Program-made: the position numbers and the translations under genes
The notes under the pieces: generated by a model
Database searches by the model: none
What the model saw: only the letters and a program-made list of their open reading frames with translations
Told to the model about the DNA's origin: nothing
Part shown: piece by piece, positions 19,746 to 28,376 of the stretch
Numbering within the stretch: position 1 is the first letter of the stretch
How the letters are laid out: every line of letters starts with the position of its first letter
Source: Citrobacter sp. RHB25-C09
GTDB taxonomy: Bacteria > Pseudomonadota > Gammaproteobacteria > Enterobacterales > Enterobacteriaceae
Direction of reading: 5' to 3'
Assembly: GCF_013836145.1 (NCBI RefSeq)
Contig: NZ_CP057483.1
Span: forward strand, 3,844,001 to 3,908,000
DNA: 64,000 bases

Positions 19746-21248
19746 TTACTCCGTCACCCACTGCGGCAGCTTCGCCATCCGTCGGCTATAGTTCTGATAG
19801 ATCGCCATCGCCAGCAGCGAGAAGAAGATCGGGCCGCCGGTCATCCACAATGCGCTGTTCCAGTCCCCGGCTTCAATCACCGGCTGGATGATGGTGAACA
19901 CGTTGGCAAACGTCACTACCAATACCACCACGCCTGTTGCCAGTAACGTCGCCGCTCGCGTTTTAAAAATCACAAACGGCCTTTCCAGATCCGTACGCGC
20001 TTTAAAGAATGGGAAAGCCAGTGCAAGGAACAGATACGGCAGCGTCATTGAGACGTTCGCCATCAGCGTCAGCTTGTTATAAAACGCTGAAGCCGTGTCG
20101 CCGCCGAACGAAACCAACAGAATAAACAGGCTCACCAGCAGGCACTGCATCCACATCGCCGTAGCGGGCATCCCGACAGCATTCAGCTTCGTCACAGGCG
20201 CAGGCCACAACGCTTTCGGCGTTCCCTGAATAATCGCTTTCAGCGGCGAGTAGCTGAGCGTGAAAAAAGCGCCGGTATAGGCGAGGAACATCGAAAGCCC
20301 GGTAATACGCGCGAACCAGACGCCCATCGCCACCGCCGATTCCGGTGGCAGATGTAGCGCATTGCCTAATGTCATACCCAGGCTTTTCATCAGAATATAA
20401 GTGATATTGCCGAGGTTTACGCTACTATTACCGAGTACCTGCTGCCAGTTGGTACTGACACCCCACAAAAATATCGCCAGTGAATACCCGATGGAAATGA
20501 TAATAGCCGCGAAAACAATTCCTTTAGCGAAATTCTTTTCCGGTTTCTCTGTTTTATCAACCAGACCGCCGACGGCTTCAATTCCGCCATAAGCAAAAAT
20601 AGCAAACACAACAAATGACAACATTGCAAGGCCGGATTGATAACCCGGGTTCGGTGACGCTGTAAAATTAATATCCTGCGCAAAGTGCCCACCATTTAAT
20701 AACAAAATAGCGACACTCACTAACAGTAAAACTAAATTAAGACACATTACCGCAATACCGCCCACTGCAGTAATACGCGCGATTTTATTAATGCCTCTGG
20801 CGGCAACACAGGTCACCAGAATCATCCACGCCACCGCGAGCAGCCCGACAACCTGTGTAGGCTCAAGTCCGGCAATCCGCCAGTGCTGCGTCATATCCGC
20901 GCCGTACACAAACGTTGAGAATGGCACCCAGACCTTCGCGGCAGTGCTTACCATCCATATCACATAAGAAGAAAACCACATAAACGTGCCGATAAACGCA
21001 TAGCGTGGACCGACGCTATTATTCATCCACGAATAAATTCCGCCTTCTTCTTTACGATAGGCGGACCCCATTTCAGCCATCATTAATGCGAATGGAATAA
21101 AGAATAATAATGCAGAAAAGATATACCACGGGATGGCGCTATAACCCATTAAGTAAAACGCGGAAGGACTATTAGCAAAACCAAAAACGGACGTAAATAT
21201 CATCAAGATGAGACCAGTCAGGCTCATCTTTTTAATTGTTGGGCTCAT
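19746..21248 (-). CDS. yjeM: APC-family amino-acid permease YjeM
   Basis: A 500-residue inner-membrane transporter with about twelve hydrophobic segments. It belongs to the APC superfamily, as shown by an early GLILMIFTSVFGFANSP segment (TM1 unwound region) and the FAYGGIEAVGGLVDKTEKPEKNF phrase after TM6. It matches E. coli YjeM in length and position. The substrate is not established; related proteins are glutamate/GABA-type antiporters. It is convergent with mscM across a REP element. Confidence 0.92.
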   Translation of the reverse strand: MSPTIKKMSLTGLILMIFTSVFGFANSPSAFYLMGYSAIPWYIFSALLFFIPFALMMAEMGSAYRKEEGGIYSWMNNSVGPRYAFIGTFMWFSSYVIWMVSTAAKVWVPFSTFVYGADMTQHWRIAGLEPTQVVGLLAVAWMILVTCVAARGINKIARITAVGGIAVMCLNLVLLLVSVAILLLNGGHFAQDINFTASPNPGYQSGLAMLSFVVFAIFAYGGIEAVGGLVDKTEKPEKNFAKGIVFAAIIISIGYSLAIFLWGVSTNWQQVLGNSSVNLGNITYILMKSLGMTLGNALHLPPESAVAMGVWFARITGLSMFLAYTGAFFTLSYSPLKAIIQGTPKALWPAPVTKLNAVGMPATAMWMQCLLVSLFILLVSFGGDTASAFYNKLTLMANVSMTLPYLFLALAFPFFKARTDLERPFVIFKTRAATLLATGVVVLVVTFANVFTIIQPVIEAGDWNSALWMTGGPIFFSLLAMAIYQNYSRRMAKLPQWVTE

Positions 21249-21461
21249 TTAACCTTCCCTCATACGAGCGCATTGCGTAAATCACGCTCACTGAAACGCA
21301 CCACCTTTACAGAAAAGATGGCAGCAATCTGGAGTCAATACAGAATTGATACCCGAATGATATCAAATCACCAGAGGTAAAATGTGGCTATTAGAGGGAA
21401 AGTGAAAAATTGTGCTACAAAGTGGCGCTTTTAGCACCACTTTATTTGGCATCAGAATGTA

Positions 21462-22439
21462 TTACGCACGATCAACGGTGAAAGCAATAACTTCAGCGAG
21501 GCTCTCGGCCCCCAGTGCCAGCATCACCAGACGATCGACGCCCAGTGCAACACCAGAGCAGTCTGGCATACCGACTTTCAGCGCCTCAAGCAGGTTGTTA
21601 TCGATAGGCTGCTGCGGTAACCCCCGCGCGGCACGTTTGCGATTATCCTGCTCAAAACGTTGCTGCTGTTCACGTGCGTCCGTCAGTTCATGGAAACCAT
21701 TTGCCAGCTCAATACCTTTATAATAGACCTCAAAGCGTTCAGCCACGCGGTGATCTTCAGTACTGATCTGCGCCAGTGATGCCTGGCTCGCCGGGAAATG
21801 ATAGACAAATGTCGGCTTCTCTTTCCCAATGTGCGGCTCTACGCCCATCGTAAACAACAGTTGCAGTAATGTATCGCGATCTTCTTCGGTATCCGCGATG
21901 TTGCTTAAGTCCAGCTTTGCTGCCGCTTCACGCAGCTGCGTTTTGTCTGCGGAGAGCGGGTCGATCTCCAGATGGCGCTGGAATGCCTGCTGATAGGAGA
22001 GGCTTTCCGCCGCCGGGCATTCAAGCACCTGCTGCAGCAGATCGTCCACTTCGTTCATCAGACGGTACATGTCGTAATGAGGACGATACCATTCCAGCAT
22101 CGTGAATTCCGGGTTGTGGTGACGCCCCATCTCTTCATTACGAAAACTCCGGCACAACTGGTACACCGGGCCACACCCCGCGACCAGGAGGCGCTTCATG
22201 TGGTATTCCGGGCTGGTCATCAAATACAGGTTCATTCCCTGAGAGTGACCAGGGCCGACGAAACGCGTCTCGAACGGGAACAGATGAATGTCTGTGACCG
22301 TCGCCTGGCTCATGCAGGGCGTCTCCACCTCTAGTACGCCACGATCGGCAAAGAAACGACGAATTTCCGTCATTATTGCGGCTCGCTTCAGTAGGTTTGG
22401 GATGGATGCGCTCGGCTGCCAGGATGCCGTTTCGCTCAT
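21462..22439 (-). CDS. epmA: EF-P-(R)-beta-lysine ligase EpmA
   Basis: A class II lysyl-tRNA-synthetase paralogue that attaches (R)-beta-lysine to Lys34 of elongation factor P. It has the catalytic domain only and lacks the anticodon-binding domain. Class II motifs are visible: motif 2 near CRSFRNEEMGRHHNPEFTMLEW and motif 3 GVALGVDRLVMLALG near the C-terminus. Length, 325, equals E. coli (PoxA/GenX). Its substrate EF-P and the beta-lysine-making enzyme EpmB are encoded 6 kb away in this window. It is divergent from frdA. Confidence 0.97.
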   Translation of the reverse strand: MSETASWQPSASIPNLLKRAAIMTEIRRFFADRGVLEVETPCMSQATVTDIHLFPFETRFVGPGHSQGMNLYLMTSPEYHMKRLLVAGCGPVYQLCRSFRNEEMGRHHNPEFTMLEWYRPHYDMYRLMNEVDDLLQQVLECPAAESLSYQQAFQRHLEIDPLSADKTQLREAAAKLDLSNIADTEEDRDTLLQLLFTMGVEPHIGKEKPTFVYHFPASQASLAQISTEDHRVAERFEVYYKGIELANGFHELTDAREQQQRFEQDNRKRAARGLPQQPIDNNLLEALKVGMPDCSGVALGVDRLVMLALGAESLAEVIAFTVDRA

Positions 22440-22615
22440 GGTAATTTCTCCAGTTTAAGACAAGGGCACGAAGTCTACTCGTAACGCGTCCATGAAACAA
22501 ATTTTGCGCAGGAATACTAAAGTGATGCTTACAGGTTAAAAAATTGCGAATCGATGGTTTAGTAATTAAATTAATCAAATTCAGTGATAATTCAGCCCAC
22601 TGACGCACTAAAAAA

Positions 22616-22664
22616 ATCGAACGCGTCAAATTTCCCACACTTAGCACCGACTATACTGACGTAC
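22616..22664 (+). promoter_or_regulatory. FNR-dependent promoter of frdABCD
   Basis: An imperfect FNR site, ATCGAACGCGTCAA (22616-22629), lies upstream of a TATACT -10 box (22652-22657). With a start near 22664 the FNR site is centred at about -41.5, the class II activation position known for E. coli frd. A leader of about 100 bases precedes frdA. The rest of the 22440-22763 gap holds no gene. Confidence 0.75.
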
Positions 22665-22763
22665 CTATAAAGGAGCAGTGGAAACACGTTCGCTACCTGC
22701 TAACGTCAGGGAATTATACCCGACATGCATGGTTGCGAAATTACAACAATCTGGAGGAATGTC

Positions 22764-24548
22764 GTGCAAACTTTTCAAGCCGATCTTGCCATCATAGGCG
22801 CCGGTGGCGCGGGATTACGTGCCGCAATTGCTGCCGCGCAGGCAAATCCTAATGCAAAAATCGCACTGATCTCAAAAGTGTACCCTATGCGCAGTCACAC
22901 TGTTGCTGCCGAAGGGGGCTCAGCTGCTGTCGCCCAGGATCATGACAGCTTTGACTACCATTTTCATGATACGGTAGCTGGCGGAGATTGGCTGTGTGAA
23001 CAGGATGTCGTGGATTACTTTGTCCACCATTGTCCTACTGAAATGACCCAACTGGAGCAGTGGGGTTGCCCGTGGAGTCGTCGTGAAGACGGTAGCGTCA
23101 ACGTTCGTCGCTTCGGTGGGATGAAAATTGAGCGTACCTGGTTTGCTGCGGATAAGACCGGCTTCCATATGCTGCACACGCTTTTCCAGACTTCCCTGCA
23201 ATTCCCGCAGATCCAACGCTTCGACGAACACTTTGTCCTCGATATCCTCGTAGATGATGGTCATGCTCGCGGCCTGGTCGCGATGAACATGATGGAAGGC
23301 ACGCTGGTTCAGATCCGCGCTAACGCGGTGGTGATGGCAACAGGCGGCGCAGGCCGTGTGTATCGCTACAACACCAACGGCGGTATCGTGACCGGTGACG
23401 GGATGGGTATGGCATTGAGCCACGGCGTTCCGCTGCGTGATATGGAATTCGTTCAGTACCACCCGACCGGTCTGCCGGGTTCCGGTATCCTGATGACCGA
23501 AGGCTGCCGTGGTGAAGGCGGTATCCTGGTCAACAAAAATGGCTACCGTTACCTGCAAGATTACGGCATGGGTCCGGAAACTCCGCTGGGTGAGCCGAAA
23601 AACAAATACATGGAACTCGGTCCGCGTGACAAAGTTTCGCAGGCTTTCTGGCACGAATGGCGTAAAGGCAACACCATCTCCACGCCGCGTGGCGATGTGG
23701 TTCACCTCGACCTGCGTCATTTGGGTGAGAAAAAACTGCTCGAACGTCTGCCGTTCATCTGTGAACTGGCGAAAGCTTACGTGGGTGTGGATCCGGTTAA
23801 AGAGCCGATTCCGGTTCGTCCGACCGCACACTACACTATGGGCGGTATCGAAACCGATCAGAACTGCGAAACCCGCATTAAAGGTCTGTTCGCCGTCGGC
23901 GAATGTTCCTCTGTGGGTCTGCACGGCGCAAACCGTCTGGGTTCTAACTCCCTGGCAGAACTGGTGGTCTTCGGTCGTCTGGCTGGTGAGCAGGCGATGG
24001 AACGTGCTTCTACGGCGGGTACAGCTAACGACGCTGCGCTCGACGCGCAGGTTGCCGGTGTTGAAAAACGCCTGAAAGACCTGGTCAACCAGGAAGGCAA
24101 CGAAAACTGGTCGAAGATCCGCGATGAAATGGGTCTCTCCATGGAAGAAGGTTGCGGTATCTACCGTACGCCAGAACTCATGCAGAAAACCGTTGATAAG
24201 CTGGCTGAACTGCAGGAACGCTTTAAGCGCGTACGTATTACCGATACGTCCAGCGTGTTCAATACCGACCTGCTCTACACCATCGAGCTGGGTCATGGTC
24301 TGAACGTTGCTGAATGTATGGCGCACTCCGCGCTGGCACGTAAGGAATCACGCGGGGCGCACCAGCGTCTGGACGAAGGCTGCACCGAGCGTGACGACGT
24401 CAACTTCCTCAAACATACCCTTGCCTTCCGTGATGCTGATGGTACGACTCGCCTCGACTATAGCGACGTGAAAATCACCACACTGCCGCCAGCGAAACGT
24501 GTTTACGGTGCGGAAGCGGAAGCAGCCGATAAGAAGGAGAAGGCGTAA
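22764..24548 (+). CDS. frdA: Fumarate reductase flavoprotein subunit
   Basis: Catalytic subunit of quinol:fumarate reductase, the anaerobic respiratory enzyme on the cytoplasmic face of the inner membrane. The FAD-binding GAGGAGLRAAIAAA motif is at the N-terminus. The covalent FAD attachment His is residue 45 in RSHTVAAEGG, and the substrate-site segments HPTGLPGSG, TEGCRGEGG and TAHYTMGG follow. The start is GTG at 22764, seven bases after TGGAGG and matching the E. coli N-terminus; an in-frame ATG at 22725 would add 13 unrelated residues. The protein has 594 residues. Its stop overlaps the frdB start by one base. Confidence 0.98.
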   Translation: MQTFQADLAIIGAGGAGLRAAIAAAQANPNAKIALISKVYPMRSHTVAAEGGSAAVAQDHDSFDYHFHDTVAGGDWLCEQDVVDYFVHHCPTEMTQLEQWGCPWSRREDGSVNVRRFGGMKIERTWFAADKTGFHMLHTLFQTSLQFPQIQRFDEHFVLDILVDDGHARGLVAMNMMEGTLVQIRANAVVMATGGAGRVYRYNTNGGIVTGDGMGMALSHGVPLRDMEFVQYHPTGLPGSGILMTEGCRGEGGILVNKNGYRYLQDYGMGPETPLGEPKNKYMELGPRDKVSQAFWHEWRKGNTISTPRGDVVHLDLRHLGEKKLLERLPFICELAKAYVGVDPVKEPIPVRPTAHYTMGGIETDQNCETRIKGLFAVGECSSVGLHGANRLGSNSLAELVVFGRLAGEQAMERASTAGTANDAALDAQVAGVEKRLKDLVNQEGNENWSKIRDEMGLSMEEGCGIYRTPELMQKTVDKLAELQERFKRVRITDTSSVFNTDLLYTIELGHGLNVAECMAHSALARKESRGAHQRLDEGCTERDDVNFLKHTLAFRDADGTTRLDYSDVKITTLPPAKRVYGAEAEAADKKEKA

Positions 24549-25282
24549 TGGCTGAGATGAAAAACCTGAAAATTGAGGTGGTGCGCTATAACCCGGAAAC
24601 CGATACCGCACCGCACAATGTTTTCTATGAAGTGCCTTATGATGAAACAACGTCACTACTGGATGCGTTGGGTTACATCAAGGATAACCTGGCGCCAGAC
24701 CTGAGCTATCGCTGGTCCTGCCGTATGGCGATCTGCGGCTCCTGCGGCATGATGGTCAATAATGTGCCGAAGCTGGCATGCAAAACCTTCCTGCGTGATT
24801 ACACCAACGGCATGAAGGTTGAAGCGCTGGGCAACTTCCCGATCGAACGCGATCTGGTTGTCGATATGACGCACTTTATCGAGAGCCTGGAAGCGATTAA
24901 GCCGTACATCATTGGTAACCCACGCACGCCGGATCAGGGTACAAACACCCAGACCCCAGCGCAAATGGCGAAGTATCACCAGTTCTCTGGTTGCATCAAC
25001 TGTGGTCTGTGCTATGCCGCTTGCCCGCAGTTCGGCCTGAACCCTGAGTTCATTGGACCGGCTGCAATTACTCTGGCGCATCGTTACAACGAAGACAGCC
25101 GTGACCACGGTAAGAAGGAGCGTATGGCGCAGTTGAACAGTCCGAACGGCGTCTGGACCTGTACTTTCGTGGGCTACTGCTCCGAAGTCTGTCCGAAGCA
25201 TGTCGATCCGGCTGCTGCCATTCAGCAGGGCAAAGTAGAAAGCTCGAAAGACTTTCTTATCGCTACCCTGAAACCACGCTAA
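24548..25282 (+). CDS. frdB: Fumarate reductase iron-sulfur subunit
   Basis: Carries electrons from menaquinol to FrdA through three clusters. The 2Fe-2S ligands lie in SCRMAICGSCGM with a further Cys about a dozen residues on. The 4Fe-4S and 3Fe-4S ligands lie in CINCGLCYAACP and CTFVGYCSEVCPKHVDP. Length is 244 residues, as in E. coli. Its ATG overlaps the last base of frdA, and frdC starts 10 bases after its stop. Confidence 0.98.
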   Translation: MAEMKNLKIEVVRYNPETDTAPHNVFYEVPYDETTSLLDALGYIKDNLAPDLSYRWSCRMAICGSCGMMVNNVPKLACKTFLRDYTNGMKVEALGNFPIERDLVVDMTHFIESLEAIKPYIIGNPRTPDQGTNTQTPAQMAKYHQFSGCINCGLCYAACPQFGLNPEFIGPAAITLAHRYNEDSRDHGKKERMAQLNSPNGVWTCTFVGYCSEVCPKHVDPAAAIQQGKVESSKDFLIATLKPR

Positions 25283-25292
25283 GGAGTGCAAC

Positions 25293-25688
25293 ATGACGAC
25301 TAAACGCAACGCCTATGTGCGGCCGATGACGTCCACCTGGTGGAAAAAACTGCCGTTTTATCGCTTTTACATGCTGCGTGAAGGCACAGCCGTTCCGGCT
25401 GTCTGGTTCAGTATTGAGCTGATCTTCGGCCTGTTCGCGCTCAAGCACGGTGTAGAATCCTGGGCTGGCTTTGTCGAGTTCCTGCAAAACCCGGTGGTGG
25501 TGATCCTTAACGTGATCGCCCTGGCTGCAGCGCTGCTGCATACCAAAACCTGGTTTGAGCTGGCGCCGAAAGCCGCCAACATCATCGTAAAAGACGAAAA
25601 AATGGGGCCAGAGCCAATCATCAAAGGGCTTTGGGCGGTTACTGTGGTTGCGACAGTAGTAATACTGTTTGTTGCCCTGTTCTGGTAA
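25293..25688 (+). CDS. frdC: Fumarate reductase membrane anchor subunit C
   Basis: A 131-residue hydrophobic subunit with three predicted transmembrane helices (about 22-48, 62-88 and 105-128). With FrdD it anchors FrdAB and forms the menaquinol site. The N-terminal phrase KRNAYVRPMTSTWWKKLPFY is characteristic. It lies between frdB and frdD, with an AAGGAG ribosome-binding site upstream. Confidence 0.97.
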   Translation: MTTKRNAYVRPMTSTWWKKLPFYRFYMLREGTAVPAVWFSIELIFGLFALKHGVESWAGFVEFLQNPVVVILNVIALAAALLHTKTWFELAPKAANIIVKDEKMGPEPIIKGLWAVTVVATVVILFVALFW

Positions 25689-25698
25689 GGAGTCCGGA

Positions 25699-26055
25699 AT
25701 GATTAATCCAAATCCAAAACGTTCCGATGAACCCGTATTCTGGGGCCTGTTTGGTGCAGGCGGTATGTGGAGCGCAATCATTGCGCCAGTGATGATCCTG
25801 CTGGTCGGTATTATGCTGCCGCTAGGCTTCGTTCCTGATGCCTTCAGCTATGAGCGCGTTCTGGCATTTGCTCAGAGCTTTATCGGTCGCGCTTTCCTGT
25901 TCCTGATGATCGTACTGCCGCTGTGGTGTGGCTTACACCGTATGCACCATGCGATGCATGACCTGAAAATCCACGTGCCGGCAGGCAAATGGGTATTCTA
26001 CGGTCTGGCGGCAATCCTGACCGTCGTCACCGCGATTGGTATTCTGACCATCTAA
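25699..26055 (+). CDS. frdD: Fumarate reductase membrane anchor subunit D
   Basis: A 118-residue three-helix membrane anchor that pairs with FrdC. It begins MINPNPKRSDEPVFWGLFG at the ATG at 25699, preceded by TAAGGAG. An upstream in-frame ATG at 25669 lies inside frdC and lacks family support. It ends the frd operon, and a strong terminator follows within 10 bases. Confidence 0.97.
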   Translation: MINPNPKRSDEPVFWGLFGAGGMWSAIIAPVMILLVGIMLPLGFVPDAFSYERVLAFAQSFIGRAFLFLMIVLPLWCGLHRMHHAMHDLKIHVPAGKWVFYGLAAILTVVTAIGILTI

Positions 26056-26061
26056 GCTATC

Positions 26062-26095
26062 CGCCCTCTTATCCACGATAAGAGGGCGTCTTTCC
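26062..26095 (+). terminator. frd operon terminator
   Basis: A perfect 12-bp inverted repeat (CGCCCTCTTATC with a 3-base loop, 26062-26088) is followed by TCTTTCCCC. In E. coli the equivalent hairpin is also the attenuator for ampC, but here the next gene is blc. Confidence 0.85.
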
Positions 26096-26163
26096 CCCGT
26101 TCCGCCGTCTTTTCCTCGCCAGGTTCTACACTTAGGTAATCACCCCACCTAAGGAAAATGCCT

Positions 26164-26694
26164 ATGCGCCTGCTTCCCATCGTTGCTGTTGTGACCGCTG
26201 CATTTCTTGTTATCTCCTGTAGTACACCTACGCCACCTAAAGGCGTTACCGTGGTGAGTAATTTTGATGCCAAACGGTATCTCGGTACGTGGTATGAGAT
26301 AGCCCGCCTTGATCACCGCTTTGAACGTGGTCTGGATAGCGTCACCGCCACCTACAGTCTACGTGATGACGGCGGAATTAATGTGCTCAACAAAGGTTTT
26401 AACCCGGAAAGGGGCATGTGGCAGAAAACGGAAGGGAAAGCCTATTTTACTGGTGACTCCACTCGCGCGGCGCTGAAAGTCTCCTTTTTCGGGCCTTTTT
26501 ACGGCGGCTATAACGTGATTGCGCTCGACAGAGATTACCAGCACGCGCTGGTCTGCGGCCCGAATCGCGACTACCTGTGGATACTGTCACGCTCACCAAC
26601 GATTTCAGATGAGATGAAGCAGCAGATGCTGGCCGTCGCGACGCGGGAAGGCTTTGATGTCAGCAAATTAATCTGGGTGAAGCAGTCCGATTAA
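26164..26694 (+). CDS. blc: Outer-membrane lipocalin lipoprotein Blc
   Basis: A bacterial lipocalin anchored in the outer membrane that binds fatty acids and lysophospholipids. The N-terminus is a lipoprotein signal with VISC as lipobox (Cys19; Ser at +2 suits outer-membrane sorting). The lipocalin GxW motif is in YLGTWYEIAR. The ATG at 26164 is chosen because an AAGGA box is 8 bases upstream; the ATG at 26158 is too close to it. CTACACT upstream (near 26125) resembles an RpoS-type -10 box, in line with the known stationary-phase expression. The stop overlaps the convergent gdx stop. Confidence 0.95.
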   Translation: MRLLPIVAVVTAAFLVISCSTPTPPKGVTVVSNFDAKRYLGTWYEIARLDHRFERGLDSVTATYSLRDDGGINVLNKGFNPERGMWQKTEGKAYFTGDSTRAALKVSFFGPFYGGYNVIALDRDYQHALVCGPNRDYLWILSRSPTISDEMKQQMLAVATREGFDVSKLIWVKQSD

Positions 26695-27008
26695 TGCGTG
26701 CTGAGCTTCAGACCAATAATGCCGACCACGATCAACCCCAGGCTGGCGAGACGCATCAGGTTCGCAGATTCACCCAGCAGCAGAATACCGGTAATGGCTG
26801 CGCCCACGGCGCCAATGCCGGTCCATACTGCGTAGGCGGTACCAACGGGCAGGGTTTTCATCGCCCAGGCCAGTAGCGCCATGCTGAGCACCATCGCCAC
26901 AATGGTAATCACGCTCGGGGTCAGGCGGCTAAATCCGTGGGTATATTTCAGCCCAACGGCCCAAACCACTTCCAGTAAACCGGCAATAAATAAGACTATC
27001 CAGGACAT
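26691..27008 (-). CDS. gdx: Guanidinium exporter Gdx (SugE)
   Basis: A small multidrug resistance family protein of 105 residues with four transmembrane helices that exchanges guanidinium for protons. The essential membrane Glu is in the LLEVVWAVGLKYTHG segment near residue 13. The frame is open 41 codons upstream, but those codons run through a riboswitch; the ATG at 27006-27008 gives the family length and has GGAG upstream. A guanidine-II riboswitch precedes it, supporting guanidinium as substrate. Confidence 0.96.
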   Translation of the reverse strand: MSWIVLFIAGLLEVVWAVGLKYTHGFSRLTPSVITIVAMVLSMALLAWAMKTLPVGTAYAVWTGIGAVGAAITGILLLGESANLMRLASLGLIVVGIIGLKLSTH

Positions 27009-27026
27009 ATCAGGCTCCAGAGAAAT

Positions 27027-27071
27027 GGGGCCGTCCCCGATGAAAGAAGCGTTTGCAGGTCGTCCTGCAAA
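27027..27071 (-). ncRNA. Guanidine-II (mini-ykkC) riboswitch upstream of gdx
   Basis: On the minus strand two short hairpins each carry an ACGR tetraloop: TTTGCAGG-ACGA-CCTGCAAA (27052-27071) and GGGG-ACGG-CCCC (27027-27038), joined by a short linker. This is the diagnostic layout of the mini-ykkC/guanidine-II class. The gdx ribosome-binding site lies just downstream, which fits translational control by free guanidine. Confidence 0.9.
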
Positions 27072-27263
27072 GCTGATGGTTGAAAATGTATTTTTGCCCG
27101 CGTGGTTGCGAATTTCAACTCTTTTAGCCATAAGCTGCTAAAAGGAAGAATTAGACGCATTTCGCCTCGCACTTTACGCATTCAGCATTTAACTGATTCA
27201 CTATGATGAAAGGCTTTCTGAAGCCAGGAACTCATAGGCCTCATTCCTGAATGCGAAAATATT

Positions 27264-27851
27264 ATGCTGAAAATACTCGTTATTGACCGTTGCTACTTTA
27301 CCCGCACAGCAATAGAGGCATGGCTCAATCACTCTGAATTCTTTAACCGTTCGTTCCTGGTTTCTGGCCTTAACAATCTTTTATTGGTTAAGGAACATAT
27401 TCAGCAGTGGAAACCGCACCTGGTAATAGCCGATCTCTATGGTTTCCTCAATGATGCCTTATCGGTCCAGCACATTGAGCCTTTATTTCAGGCCTGTGGT
27501 ACGAGTCCCTTGATTTTGCTGGAGTCAGGCGGGTTGGGAAAAACGCACCGCTACCCGGTACATGCCACGTTATCCAAGCAGATTGCTCTGCCTGAGCTGG
27601 CTGAAAATATTCATGATGCACTACTGGCCGGCCCCACTTCAGAAGCGCCGCGCAATGCATCGCCGCTGCTGACGCCGCAGGAAGATAAGGTTCTGACCAT
27701 GTGGATGGAAGGCGCAAGTAACAATGCGATAGCCTGCGCGCTCAGTATTCACAGCAAAACGGTATATACCTATAAACGCAATATCCGTATGAAGTTGCAT
27801 ATGGACAATCGTTTTTCACCGTTTCTTGCGCTCTCTGAGCAAAAGAATTAA
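27264..27851 (+). CDS. ecnR: LuxR-type regulator EcnR of the entericidin locus
   Basis: A 195-residue regulator with a receiver-like N-terminal half (VIDRCYFTRTAIEAWL..) that appears to lack the full set of phosphoacceptor acids. The C-terminal LuxR-family helix-turn-helix shows LTPQEDKVLTMWMEGASNN and SKTVYTYKRNIRMKL. It is convergent with ecnB, the arrangement reported for ecnR in Citrobacter-type entericidin loci. Which genes it controls cannot be read from the sequence; entericidin genes are the likely target. Confidence 0.8.
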   Translation: MLKILVIDRCYFTRTAIEAWLNHSEFFNRSFLVSGLNNLLLVKEHIQQWKPHLVIADLYGFLNDALSVQHIEPLFQACGTSPLILLESGGLGKTHRYPVHATLSKQIALPELAENIHDALLAGPTSEAPRNASPLLTPQEDKVLTMWMEGASNNAIACALSIHSKTVYTYKRNIRMKLHMDNRFSPFLALSEQKN

Positions 27852-27884
27852 CGGCACGACAAAGCTGTCGTACCGCTTACACTG

Positions 27885-28031
27885 CTATTGCTGCGCTTTA
27901 GTTGCAGCACCTGAAATGGCGTCGCCGCCATCGGAGATATCCTCCCCGACACCACGCGTGGTATTACAAGCAGTCAGTACAGAAGTCAGTACCAACACAG
28001 AAAAGATCGCTGCAATTGTCTTCTTAACCAT
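27885..28031 (-). CDS. ecnB: Entericidin B, bacteriolytic lipoprotein toxin
   Basis: A 48-residue lipoprotein. A short basic start (MVKKTIAAIF) leads to the lipobox LTAC and then the entericidin signature CNTTRGVGEDISDGG. In the entericidin pair EcnB is the stationary-phase toxin and EcnA the antidote. The next gene upstream on this strand is ecnA. An RpoS-like -10 (CTATGCT on the minus strand near 28080) lies upstream. Confidence 0.92.
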   Translation of the reverse strand: MVKKTIAAIFSVLVLTSVLTACNTTRGVGEDISDGGDAISGAATKAQQ

Positions 28032-28138
28032 AACGTCTTCCTTTTCTAGCCAATGTTATTTGTGTATTGCTCATTAAGCATAGACAAGATCCCGCAAAAT
28101 GACGGGAGATGGACGATTTTTAAGACGAAGGGAAGAAA

Positions 28139-28273
28139 TTAGCTGGCCGCGCTGGAGATAGAGCTGCCAAGATGCTTTATATCCTCACCAAAGCCACGCG
28201 CGGTATTACATCCTGCCAGCAACGATGTGGTGAGAAGGATCAGTGTTATCAGACCGAGAAGACGTTTCATCAT
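28139..28273 (-). CDS. ecnA: Entericidin A, antidote lipoprotein
   Basis: A 44-residue lipoprotein that begins MMKRLLGLI and has the lipobox LAGC followed by NTARGFGEDIKHLG, the entericidin A signature. It is the cognate antidote of entericidin B, about 110 bases downstream on the same strand. The first of two adjacent ATGs (28271-28273) is used, as in E. coli. Efp lies upstream on the same strand. Confidence 0.92.
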   Translation of the reverse strand: MMKRLLGLITLILLTTSLLAGCNTARGFGEDIKHLGSSISSAAS

Positions 28274-28376
28274 TCCTGCCCTGGTAAAGAGATGGCGCAG
28301 CAGGGCTACTGCGCCATGATTTCATTAATCCACCTATTCTCTCACGCCGCATCACGGCAGCCAGAGAGGAAGGGGA

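Noticed and set aside
22920..24326. 468-codon open frame antisense to frdA
   Set aside because: Mirrors the frdA coding sequence, is rich in His, Thr and Arg, and has no recognisable protein features.
26877..27131. N-terminal extension of gdx to 146 residues
   Set aside because: The extension is the riboswitch read as protein; the 105-residue form is the family length and has a ribosome-binding site.
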